Shown in pieces: positions 1 to 6,357 of a stretch of 7,361 nt of DNA. The translations under genes and the position numbers were made by a program. This DNA is from an uncultured Veillonella sp. (GTDB lineage: Bacteria; Bacillota; Negativicutes; Veillonellales; Veillonellaceae). The DNA is taken from assembly GCA_900552715.1 (NCBI GenBank), contig USAV01000090.1, positions 1 to 7,361 on the forward strand. The letters run 5' to 3'. The notes under the pieces were generated by a model. It did no database searches, was not told the DNA's origin, and worked only from the letters and a program-made list of their open reading frames with translations. Positions within the stretch are counted from its first letter, which is position 1. Each line of letters opens with the position of its first letter.

Positions 1-849
1 TTAGCGACTCTAACGGCCATTTTAGTGGTCTTAGGTGATATGATTGGCGGTAGAAGTGGTATGATGATTATGTTTGTTATATCCATGGGTATGAATTTTA
101 TGTCCTATTGGTATAGCGACAAAATCGTTTTAGCACAATATAATGCACAACAAGTTACTGCTCAATCTAATCCAAAACTATATGGTATGGTAGAACGTTT
201 GGCTAAGAATGGTAACTTACCAATGCCAAAGGTGTATATCATTCCAAGTGATGTACCTAATGCGTTTGCTACAGGTAGAAATCCAAGTCATGCAGCGGTA
301 GCTGTTACAGAAGGTATTCAACGTCTACTAACTGATGATGAGCTAGAAGGTGTTCTGGGCCACGAATTAACACATGTTAAGAATCGTGATACCTTGATTA
401 GCACCATTGCTGCCATGATGGCAGGGGCCATCTCCATGATTGCCCAAGTGCTTCAATTCTCTGCGATCTTTGGTCGTTCCGATGACCGCGAAGATTCTAA
501 TCCGTTAGCTCTTATAGGTCTAATCATTATTGCACCTATTGCGGCAGGTCTCATTCAGATGAGTATTTCTCGAGCACGTGAGTTCTTAGCTGATGAGGGG
601 GGCGGAGAGATGTGCCGCAATCCTTTGGCTTTAGCATCTGCCCTTGCAAAAATTGACTACTATTCAAAACATGGTGCATTGCCAAATGCAAGTAATGCAA
701 CAGCCCATATGTTTATTATCAACCCTATGGTTGGTATTGGTGAAAGCTTGAGCAATCTTTTTAGTACACATCCTCGTACAGAGGAACGTATTGCAAAATT
801 GAAACAACAAGCAATGAATCCTAAATATAAAGAGAAAGCATTATTTTAA
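1..849 (+). CDS. htpX: Protease HtpX homolog, membrane zinc metalloprotease (5' partial)
   Basis: HtpX is a membrane-bound M48-family zinc endopeptidase that degrades misfolded membrane proteins, with its catalytic site on the cytoplasmic side. The reading frame is open from base 1 (codons TTA GCG ACT), so the true start lies upstream. The GTG at 25 is only an internal codon, and about 8-10 N-terminal residues are probably missing from the 282 visible. The N-terminus carries hydrophobic membrane segments ending in the family signature MNFMSYWYSDKIVL. The zinc motif HELTH is encoded at 361-375, inside VLGHELTHVKNRD. The third zinc ligand is expected to be the Glu encoded at 580-582, within SRAREFLAD. 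Two hydrophobic stretches between these motifs fit the other membrane spans. The C-terminal FSTHPRTEERIAKL segment is also typical. ndk follows 22 bp after the stop with no terminator, so the two may be co-transcribed. The family call is secure. Confidence 0.95.
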   Translation, partial: LATLTAILVVLGDMIGGRSGMMIMFVISMGMNFMSYWYSDKIVLAQYNAQQVTAQSNPKLYGMVERLAKNGNLPMPKVYIIPSDVPNAFATGRNPSHAAVAVTEGIQRLLTDDELEGVLGHELTHVKNRDTLISTIAAMMAGAISMIAQVLQFSAIFGRSDDREDSNPLALIGLIIIAPIAAGLIQMSISRAREFLADEGGGEMCRNPLALASALAKIDYYSKHGALPNASNATAHMFIINPMVGIGESLSNLFSTHPRTEERIAKLKQQAMNPKYKEKALF

Positions 850-871
850 TTAATATCTACAGGAGGATATC

Positions 872-1279
872 ATGCAAGAAACAATAGTTTTAATCAAACC
901 AGATGCAGTTAAGCGTCAATTAAGTGGTGAAATTCTTAGCCGTTATGAACGTAAAGGTCTTGTAATTAAAGCATTAAAACTTCTACAAGTACCTCGTGAA
1001 TTAGCTGAAGAGCATTATGCTGAGCATAAAGAAAAACCATTCTTTGGTGAATTAGTAGATTTCATCACATCTGGTCCAGTTCTTGCTTTCGTATTGGCCG
1101 GAGATAATGCTATCGTATCCGTACGTGCATTAAACGGTGCAACAAATCCTGTAGATGCTGCCCCTGGTAGTATTCGTGGTGACTATGCCTTAACAATGGA
1201 TGCTAACGTAGTACATGCTTCTGACTCTCCAGAGGCTGCTGCTCGTGAAATTCATCTTTGGTTCCCAGAATATAAATAA
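872..1279 (+). CDS. ndk: Nucleoside diphosphate kinase
   Basis: Ndk transfers the gamma phosphate of ATP to nucleoside diphosphates through a phosphohistidine, balancing cytoplasmic NTP and dNTP pools. The 135-residue product matches the short bacterial family length. It begins with the typical TIVLIKPDAVKR strand and contains SGPVLAFVLAG, the nucleotide-binding segment GATNPVDAAPGSIRGDYA (about residues 89-106), and the active-site motif NVVHASDS with the catalytic His at residue 115. It ends with the usual EIHLWFPEY. The ATG is placed by a perfect AGGAGG at 861-866, five bases upstream. It lies between htpX and pduO on the same strand. A short inverted repeat overlaps the stop codon but has no U-tract directly after it, so readthrough into pduO is possible. 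Nothing about the protein is unusual. Confidence 0.97.
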   Translation: MQETIVLIKPDAVKRQLSGEILSRYERKGLVIKALKLLQVPRELAEEHYAEHKEKPFFGELVDFITSGPVLAFVLAGDNAIVSVRALNGATNPVDAAPGSIRGDYALTMDANVVHASDSPEAAAREIHLWFPEYK

Positions 1280-1317
1280 TCTCAAGGTTGAGATCCTGTA
1301 GCTTTTCTTTCTACATT
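1279..1317 (+). promoter_or_regulatory. Possible pduO promoter with an inverted repeat over the -35
   Basis: The 65-bp gap between ndk and pduO contains ATCTCA (1279-1284) and its reverse complement TGAGAT (1289-1294) around a 4-base loop. The sequence TTGAGA at 1288-1293, which overlaps the right arm, resembles a -35 box. TACATT at 1312-1317, 18 bases downstream, is a mediocre -10 candidate. The repeat could be a weak hairpin at the end of ndk, an operator, or chance. There is no T-run immediately after it, which argues against an efficient terminator. The assignment is by eye from consensus only. Confidence 0.3.
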
Positions 1318-1344
1318 TATGTATATCTATAGGAGGTAATACAT

Positions 1345-1860
1345 ATGGCAAGTAGTGTTTACACAAAAACAGGTGATGCTGGTACAACTGGTTTATATAC
1401 TGGTGAACGAGTACCTAAATCCTCTTTACGCGTAGAAGCTTATGGTACAATCGATGAATTACAAGCATTTTTAGGCTTGGCTCGTTCCTATGCTGAAAAT
1501 CCACGTGTTGCTACTGAATTATATGATATTGAGCGCAACTTATGGACTTTAATGGCTGATATTGCTAGCTTAAATGCTGCACCAGTAATTACAGAACAAC
1601 ATGTTAAACATTTAGAAAAGGTGATTGATCGCTTTGATGAAAAGCTTGAGCCTTTATCTAATTTCGTAATTCCAGGTGAGAAACAATCTTCAGCATACTT
1701 ACATGTGGCTAGAACGATAACTCGTCGTGCTGAACGTGATTTATGGCGTGTATTAGATGCTGGTGAAAGTGTTCACGAATCTAATTTAAAATATTTAAAC
1801 CGTCTATCCGACCTTTGCTTTATCATGTGTCGTGTAGAAGAGGAAATTGGAGCTGAATAA
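1345..1860 (+). CDS. pduO: PduO-type ATP:cob(I)alamin adenosyltransferase
   Basis: This enzyme transfers the 5'-deoxyadenosyl group of ATP to a cob(I)alamin or other corrin, giving the adenosylated form that later pathway enzymes and B12-dependent mutases use. The 171-residue product has the family hallmarks. The ATP-binding loop is VYTKTGDAGTTGLYTGE (residues 5-21). Next comes YGTIDELQAFLG, with Asp37. The Arg-rich motif TRRAERDLW (126-134) follows, and LKYLNRLSDLCFIMCR (148-163) closes the conserved core. These helices form the trimeric helical-bundle fold of PduO/MMAB; CobA-type enzymes are unrelated. AGGAGG at 1331-1336 lies eight bases before the ATG and fixes the start. There is no C-terminal GlcG/HbpS-like extension as in some PduO proteins. 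The gene sits just outside the cobU operon, separated by a terminator and one opposing gene. It could act both in de novo synthesis and in salvage of imported corrinoids. Confidence 0.95.
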   Translation: MASSVYTKTGDAGTTGLYTGERVPKSSLRVEAYGTIDELQAFLGLARSYAENPRVATELYDIERNLWTLMADIASLNAAPVITEQHVKHLEKVIDRFDEKLEPLSNFVIPGEKQSSAYLHVARTITRRAERDLWRVLDAGESVHESNLKYLNRLSDLCFIMCRVEEEIGAE

Positions 1861-1865
1861 ACCAA

Positions 1866-1894
1866 AAAAAGCTATGTATTTTACATAGCTTTTT
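1866..1894. terminator. Bidirectional intrinsic terminator
   Basis: A 13-bp perfect inverted repeat (AAAAAGCTATGTA, loop TTT, TACATAGCTTTTT) lies between the convergent ends of pduO (stop at 1858-1860) and the minus-strand gene (stop at 1909-1911). The 8-bp core GCTATGTA/TACATAGC is followed by T5 on the plus strand and T7 on the minus strand. It can therefore terminate both transcripts. The core is short of G and C, so efficiency is uncertain. Confidence 0.85.
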
Positions 1895-1908
1895 GCTCGT
1901 TATAGACC

Positions 1909-2244
1909 TTATTGTGAAATTGTTTGATTTAACACATCATGAGGACTTGGATAGTAGAAGAAAATATGAGGAATTTCATAGCGGAATTTTTCTCTTAACA
2001 AATCAGAAAGAGTTGTTTCAAAGTTTATAATTTTATCAGCTCCGAAATCAAAATCTTCTACTAAAACCAATAATTGTGGCTCTACTTGTGGCGCATTTTC
2101 TGGTAACGCTTCTGGTGGTAGTGGAACATTTACTACTACACGGGCTGTACCGATATACTTGCCTTGTCCATCGTCGATGGCAACACGATAGGTATTATCC
2201 CATAAAGTAGCCATCATTTTAAGTTTCATATTCATAATTTCCAT
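1909..2244 (-). CDS. Hypothetical protein, 111 aa, unrecognised
   Basis: I do not recognise this protein. It looks like a real gene: it has its own ribosome binding site, it runs up to a shared terminator, and no competing frame covers the interval. The ATG at 2244 is supported by AAAGGAGC (2258-2251 on the minus strand) with about seven bases of spacing. Later Met codons (residues 4, 6, 10 and 11) lack such a site. The product has no cysteine, no signal peptide and no membrane segment, so it is probably cytoplasmic. By eye, beta-type segments (TYRVAID, YIGTARVVVNVPL, QLLVLVEDFDF) are followed by one likely helix (TTLSDLLREKF) and a final strand (HIFFYYP). A Pro/Glu-rich linker (PLPPEALPENAPQVEP) lies near the middle. 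It stands alone, convergent with pduO and divergent from cobU. That placement does not show a role in cobamide metabolism. Confidence 0.8.
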   Translation of the reverse strand: MEIMNMKLKMMATLWDNTYRVAIDDGQGKYIGTARVVVNVPLPPEALPENAPQVEPQLLVLVEDFDFGADKIINFETTLSDLLREKFRYEIPHIFFYYPSPHDVLNQTISQ

Positions 2245-2307
2245 AGTATCGCTCCTTTGTTATACTTATAATGATACTGAAATTATAAATTCTTGTATAG
2301 GTGCATT
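2245..2307. promoter_or_regulatory. Divergent intergenic region with candidate promoters
   Basis: This 63-bp AT-rich gap lies between the start of the minus-strand hypothetical gene and cobU, so promoters for both must lie here or inside the coding ends. TATAAT-like hexamers occur on the plus strand at 2267-2272 (TATAAT) and 2284-2289 (TATAAA), and on the minus strand at 2287-2282 (TATAAT). No good -35 partner is evident. AGTATC (2245-2250) and GATACT (2273-2278) form a spaced inverted repeat. The gap is too short to hold a cobalamin riboswitch (roughly 200 nt), and none of its conserved boxes is visible. Confidence 0.4.
2251..2258 (-). promoter_or_regulatory. Ribosome binding site of the hypothetical gene
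   Basis: The minus strand reads AAAGGAGC, seven bases before the ATG at 2244. This decides the start among five closely spaced Met codons. Confidence 0.75.
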
Positions 2308-2886
2308 ATGAAATCCCAAATTATATTGTGTTCCGGTGGAGCACGCAGTGGAAAAAGTGAATTTGCAGAACGTTTAGCACTTTCTACGGAGGGTCGTAAA
2401 GCTTATGTAGCAACAGGACAAGCGTTTGATGAAGAAATGGTTGATCGCATAAAAAAACACCAAGAACGACGTGGTGCAATATGGACAAATTTTGAAGTAC
2501 CATTATATTTGGCTAAAGAGTGGCAAAATATTAGCCAATCTGCTGATGTAATTCTTATAGATTGTTTAACTATGTTTACTACGAATCACATGATGGCACA
2601 TGGTTCTATACAAGGGCAACAAGATGCTAATGACTTGGAAGAGGCTGTACTTTCAGAATTAGAATCATTACTAAGTTTAATTGCATCAAGTGATGGGAAA
2701 ACAGTTATTTTTGTAACTAATGAAATTGGTCTTGGTATTGTACCAGATAATAAGCTAGCTAGATATTTTAGAGATATTGCAGGTCGCGTCAATCGGACAG
2801 TCGCAACTGTAGCTGATAAATTATACTTAACAATTAGTGGTGTTACCATTGAATTAAAATCCCAGGAGGTTCATATAAATGGCTAA
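2308..2886 (+). CDS. cobU: Adenosylcobinamide kinase / adenosylcobinamide-phosphate guanylyltransferase
   Basis: CobU phosphorylates adenosylcobinamide (salvage route) and transfers GMP from GTP to adenosylcobinamide-phosphate, making the AdoCbi-GDP used by CobS. The 192-residue protein has the P-loop GGARSGKS at 10-17. It continues with VATGQAFDEEMVDRI and His51 in KKHQERR, which aligns with the guanylylated His of Salmonella CobU. DCLT (85-88) and VTNEIGLGIVP (136-146) follow, then the family segment ARYFRDIAGRVNR (151-163). I chose ATG 2308 over an upstream in-frame TTG at 2293 because homologs begin just before the P-loop. The TTG would leave the weak AGGTG (2299-2303) inside the gene. 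That site is only four bases from ATG 2308, so initiation may be modest. The 3' end overlaps cobQ by 8 bp, so translation is probably coupled. It is the first gene of the main cobamide operon here. Confidence 0.95.
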   Translation: MKSQIILCSGGARSGKSEFAERLALSTEGRKAYVATGQAFDEEMVDRIKKHQERRGAIWTNFEVPLYLAKEWQNISQSADVILIDCLTMFTTNHMMAHGSIQGQQDANDLEEAVLSELESLLSLIASSDGKTVIFVTNEIGLGIVPDNKLARYFRDIAGRVNRTVATVADKLYLTISGVTIELKSQEVHING

Positions 2887-4396
2887 GAAAATTATGTTCC
2901 AAGGAACGAGTTCCAATGTAGGTAAAAGTATTTTATGTACTGCTTTATGCCGCATCTTTTACAGAAAAGGTTTTAAAACCGTTCCTTTTAAAGCTCAAAA
3001 TATGGCCCTCAATTCGTATGTCACTAAATGGGGGGATGAAATTGGTCGTGCTCAAGTAGCGCAAGCTGAGGCTGCAGGCATAGATCCAATTGTTCAAATG
3101 AACCCTGTTTTATTAAAACCTACAGGTAATCAATCCTCTCAAGTCGTATTAATGGGCAAGCCAGTTGGCGTCTATAGTGCTAAAGAATACCATACAAAAT
3201 ATTCTTTAACAGCCCTTGATAAGGTAAAAGAATCTATCGACTTCTTGGATTCTAACTTCGATATGATGGTTATTGAAGGTGCCGGTAGTCCAGCAGAAGT
3301 TAATCTCAAAGCTAATGATATCGTAAATATGCGCATTGCTAAGATGACGCAAGCTCCTGTATATCTCATTGCTGATATCGACCGTGGTGGTGCTATTGCA
3401 TCTATCGTTGGTACCTTAGAATTATTAGAACCAGAAGAGCGAGATCTTATTAAAGGCATTGTTATCAATAAATTCCGTGGTGATATTAAATTATTAGAAC
3501 CTGCACTCACATTCATCGAAGAAAAAACAGGTAAAAAGGTAGTAGGTGTTATTCCTGCCATTGAAAACCTTGATATCGATGAAGAGGACTCTGTGGCACT
3601 AGAAAATAAACGCAATAGCGGTGCTAAAGAGATTCAAGTAGTAGTTATGCAAACACCTAAAATTTCTAACTTTACGGACTTTGATGCATTAAATTATGAA
3701 CCAGATGTATCTGTCCGTTTTGTGGGTCCTGGAGATGTTATTGGTAAACCGGACTTAATCATTTTACCTGGTTCTAAAAATACATTAGCAGACCTAACAT
3801 ATCTTCGTAATTCTGGCTTTGCTGATGAAATTAAGCAGCTTGCTGAACAAGGCACACCTGTTATCGGTGTATGTGGTGGCAATCAAATGTTAGGTAAAAC
3901 AATATATGATCCGCATCATATGGAAGGTGATATTGAAGAAGTTGAAGGTCTTGGTTTAGTAGATTCCTCCACCACAATGAAGGATCAAAAAACGACACAC
4001 CAAGTAGAATTTAACGTATCTAATCTTCAGTTTTTAAATGGTACATTTACAGGTGAAAAATTAGTAGGCTATGAAATCCATATGGGGGATACTACGCCAT
4101 TAGTAGATACCGTGAGCCGTTGTTTCACTATTACGAGTCGCAGTGAAGAGGCGGTCAATGTAATTGATGGCTTTATCGATGGCAATCATCAAGTAATGGG
4201 GACATATATTCACGGTGTATTTGATAATGATGAATTTAGACGCTTTATTATCAATCAGTTACGTGAGCGTAAGGGGTTAGAACCATTAGATGTAGTATTC
4301 CATTATTTTGATCACAAAAATGCAGCTTACAATCGATTAGCTGATATTGTAGAAGAACACTTAGATATGCATTATATTATGTCTACCTTGGGTTAG
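2879..4396 (+). CDS. cobQ: Cobyric acid synthase, glutamine-hydrolysing
   Basis: CobQ (CbiP) uses ATP and glutamine to amidate side chains b, d, e and g of adenosylcobyrinic acid a,c-diamide, giving adenosylcobyric acid. At 505 residues it has full family length. The N-terminal ATPase domain of the dethiobiotin-synthetase type begins with FQGTSSNVGKS (7-17). PFKAQNMALNSYVT (36-49), VIEGAGSPAEVNL (131-143) and ADIDRGGAIAS (165-175) follow. The C-terminal class I glutamine amidotransferase domain has LPGSKNT (296-302), the nucleophile Cys332 in GVCGGNQMLG, GYEIHMG (397-403), and the catalytic His445 in GTYIHGVFDND. AGGAGG at 2864-2869, inside the end of cobU, lies nine bases before the ATG. One oddity is Asn335, where homologs I know usually carry an aromatic residue (GGYQ). 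All other key residues are present, so activity is expected. Confidence 0.97.
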   Translation: MAKKIMFQGTSSNVGKSILCTALCRIFYRKGFKTVPFKAQNMALNSYVTKWGDEIGRAQVAQAEAAGIDPIVQMNPVLLKPTGNQSSQVVLMGKPVGVYSAKEYHTKYSLTALDKVKESIDFLDSNFDMMVIEGAGSPAEVNLKANDIVNMRIAKMTQAPVYLIADIDRGGAIASIVGTLELLEPEERDLIKGIVINKFRGDIKLLEPALTFIEEKTGKKVVGVIPAIENLDIDEEDSVALENKRNSGAKEIQVVVMQTPKISNFTDFDALNYEPDVSVRFVGPGDVIGKPDLIILPGSKNTLADLTYLRNSGFADEIKQLAEQGTPVIGVCGGNQMLGKTIYDPHHMEGDIEEVEGLGLVDSSTTMKDQKTTHQVEFNVSNLQFLNGTFTGEKLVGYEIHMGDTTPLVDTVSRCFTITSRSEEAVNVIDGFIDGNHQVMGTYIHGVFDNDEFRRFIINQLRERKGLEPLDVVFHYFDHKNAAYNRLADIVEEHLDMHYIMSTLG

Positions 4397-4408
4397 TAGG
4401 GGAGATGT

Positions 4409-5401
4409 ATGGAACATTTAACAATATTACATTGGTTTACAAAGTATAGCTTTGTATGTATTCCAACCTTAGCATTTATATTGGATTTGCTTATTGGAGA
4501 TCCCAATAGTAAATATCATCCTGTGGCTATAATTGGCCGTATTATATCCTTTTTCGAGGCAGTTCTATATAAAGATACTGATAATGATACAAAAAAACTA
4601 TGGTACGGCGGTATTGCAGTAGGTTTAATCCTTATTTCTGTATATATTATTGTATCTTTAATTCTATGGCTTGGTGGCGTAGTTGATGAATGGGTAGAAT
4701 ACGCTCTTGAAGTAATTATTCTTTACATTGCTATATCTCCACGCTCACTAGCAGGTGCAGGCTTTACTATTAGCCAATTAATTAAGCAAGATAATATTGA
4801 AGAAGCTCGTAAGCGATTATCTTGGATTGTAGGGCGCGATACAGAAGAATTAGATGAAAGCGAAATTACACGAGCTACTGTAGAGACCATTGCAGAAAAT
4901 ACAGTAGATGGCATTATTGCGCCTTTATTTTTCTTCATCATCGGCGGTCCAATGGGGGCAATTCTATATAGAACTGCCAATACTATGGACTCTATGCTGG
5001 GCTATAAAAATCAAAAGTATATGTACTTTGGTCGTGTAGCTGCCCGCTTTGATGATGTACTTAACTGGATTCCTGCACGAATTACCTTTATATTATTAAT
5101 TATTTCTGCATTCTTTTTACGTTTTGACGCAAAGAAAGCTCTCCAAATTGGCTTGCGTGATGCTAATAAGCATCCAAGTCCTAATGGCGGCTATGCAGAA
5201 GCACCAGTTGCAGGTGCTTTACATATTCGTTTAGGTGGTTACAATCAATATTTCAAGAAAATGACCTTCCGTGAATACATGGGGGATCCTATTGAAAAAT
5301 TAAATCGCAACCATATTACACGCACAATTTATATGATGTATTTTACGACTATACTAATGGTTATTATTAGTACAGCCATTACTTATGGGATGAATGTATA
5401 A
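4409..5401 (+). CDS. cbiB: Adenosylcobinamide-phosphate synthase
   Basis: CbiB is an integral membrane enzyme that condenses adenosylcobyric acid with aminopropanol phosphate to form adenosylcobinamide-phosphate. The 330-residue product opens with a hydrophobic segment leading to LIGDPNSKYHPV (28-39), the family N-terminal motif. It has further membrane spans at about 67-90 and 97-110. The conserved core ETIAENTVDGIIAPLFF (159-175) precedes YRTANTMDSMLGYKN (187-201). FGRVAARFDD (207-216), a span near 223-237 and SPNGGYAEAPVAGAL (257-271) complete the pattern. A last hydrophobic segment ends the protein. AGGGGAG (4398-4404) is only four bases from the ATG, a tight but usable spacing. cobQ lies 12 bp upstream, and the stop shares one base with the cobS start. 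This gene is called cobD in some organisms and should not be confused with the decarboxylase gene at the end of this window. Confidence 0.96.
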   Translation: MEHLTILHWFTKYSFVCIPTLAFILDLLIGDPNSKYHPVAIIGRIISFFEAVLYKDTDNDTKKLWYGGIAVGLILISVYIIVSLILWLGGVVDEWVEYALEVIILYIAISPRSLAGAGFTISQLIKQDNIEEARKRLSWIVGRDTEELDESEITRATVETIAENTVDGIIAPLFFFIIGGPMGAILYRTANTMDSMLGYKNQKYMYFGRVAARFDDVLNWIPARITFILLIISAFFLRFDAKKALQIGLRDANKHPSPNGGYAEAPVAGALHIRLGGYNQYFKKMTFREYMGDPIEKLNRNHITRTIYMMYFTTILMVIISTAITYGMNV

Positions 5402-6294
5402 TGACACCTTTTTTCATAGCATTACAGTTTTTAACACGTTTAAAAATCGTTAATCAAACAGAATGGTCTGTAGACGACTTTGGTAAATCCGTTGTGGCCT
5501 TTCCTTATGTAGGCTTAATTATTGGCCTTATCTTGGCATTATTGTATGGTATATTATCACCGTTTATTCCGTTGGTTCCGTTGATGTTAATCATCGTTAT
5601 AGCGGAATTCTTGATTACTGGTGGTCTCCATGCTGATGGTTTAATGGATACAAGTGATGGTCTATTTTCAGGACGTGAACGGGAACGTAAGCTGGAAATT
5701 ATGAAAGATAGCCGTATAGGCTCTTTTGGTGTTGTTGCTTTTGTATTTGTTACACTTTTAAAATGGCAATTATTAACGGCCATTCCTACAGCGGAATTTA
5801 TTCCTATGGCATTGATTATGATGCCATTAATGAGCCGTTGGTCCCTTGTATTGAGTATCAGATCTTATCCGTATGCGAGAAAAGAGGGAATGGGTGCTGC
5901 CTTTGCTAACTTAGCTCCAAAGCATGTTATTACGTACAATACAATTTCAACCTTCTTTATGCCTATTGTTATATTAATAATCGGTACGATTTTGTATACC
6001 CTTTTATATGGCGCATATTCTATATTCTCTGTAGCTGATGTTGGATATGTTGTAGGACTAGGTGTATTAGTCTATGCTACCTTAGGTATTTTCCAAATCA
6101 ATATTGTAAGCATGATAATTACCTATATTATCAATCGTTTGCTTAATCGTTATATTGTTAAGCAACTTGGTGGTACTACTGGTGACACATATGGATTTGT
6201 TGTAGAGGTTACAGAGGTATTATTACTCTTTGTATATATCATTATCTTGTCCATATTATCTGCTACTGTCGCATCCAATACGACTATGTTTTAA
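5401..6294 (+). CDS. cobS: Adenosylcobinamide-GDP ribazoletransferase (cobalamin synthase)
   Basis: CobS is a membrane enzyme that joins AdoCbi-GDP to the activated lower-ligand nucleoside or its phosphate, closing the nucleotide loop of the cobamide. The 297-residue product begins FFIALQFLTRLKI, as the family does. It has the Asp-rich motif GGLHADGLMDTSDGLFSG (74-91), then RERKLEIMKDSRIGSFG (94-110), RSYPYARKEGMG (154-165) and the late motif GGTTGDTYGF (257-266). Multiple hydrophobic spans fit an inner-membrane protein. It is longer than the roughly 250 residues usual in the family; the extra length lies in the hydrophobic region between residues 185 and 250. The start codon overlaps the cbiB stop (TAATG). 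Only a weak purine stretch (GGGA at 5388-5390 and nearby) precedes it, so translational coupling to cbiB is likely. Confidence 0.95.
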   Translation: MTPFFIALQFLTRLKIVNQTEWSVDDFGKSVVAFPYVGLIIGLILALLYGILSPFIPLVPLMLIIVIAEFLITGGLHADGLMDTSDGLFSGRERERKLEIMKDSRIGSFGVVAFVFVTLLKWQLLTAIPTAEFIPMALIMMPLMSRWSLVLSIRSYPYARKEGMGAAFANLAPKHVITYNTISTFFMPIVILIIGTILYTLLYGAYSIFSVADVGYVVGLGVLVYATLGIFQINIVSMIITYIINRLLNRYIVKQLGGTTGDTYGFVVEVTEVLLLFVYIIILSILSATVASNTTMF

Positions 6295-6344
6295 TAACGT
6301 ACTGCCTAATGGCTTCTTATAAGTTACTATTTTTATTTAATGTG

Positions 6345-6351
6345 AAAGGAG
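6345..6351 (+). promoter_or_regulatory. Ribosome binding site deciding the GTG start of pduX
   Basis: AAAGGAG lies six bases before GTG 6358. An ATG at 6356-6358 overlaps the GTG but is followed at once by TGA in its own frame, so GTG is the only sensible start. The 63-bp gap before pduX holds no clear hairpin with a T-run, and no promoter that I trust. Confidence 0.7.
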
Positions 6352-6357
6352 TTCAAT

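Noticed and set aside
25..27. GTG at 25 as the start of htpX
   Set aside because: The same frame is open to base 1 and encodes the hydrophobic N-terminal segment expected of HtpX, so the gene is cut by the window edge.
1190..1387. Minus-strand open frame spanning the ndk-pduO gap
   Set aside because: It overlaps the ends of two secure genes and its product has low-complexity, non-family character; it is a chance frame.
2293..2307. Upstream TTG start for cobU
   Set aside because: It would add five residues not expected before the P-loop strand and would put the only Shine-Dalgarno-like bases inside the gene; ATG 2308 is preferred.
2586..2849. Minus-strand open frame inside cobU
   Set aside because: It is antisense to conserved CobU motifs with no independent signals.
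3172..3615. Minus-strand open frame of 147 codons inside cobQ
   Set aside because: It lies wholly antisense to a strongly conserved coding region, has no ribosome binding site that I can see, and its composition looks like a shadow of the cobQ codons.
4405..4449. Out-of-frame ATG mini-ORF (14 codons) ahead of and overlapping cbiB
   Set aside because: It directly abuts the purine-rich Shine-Dalgarno with no spacer, so initiation there is implausible.
6295..6357. Terminator or promoter between cobS and pduX
   Set aside because: GCC-TAAT-GGC and CTTATAAG are short palindromes without a usable T-run, and no -35/-10 pair with good spacing stands out.
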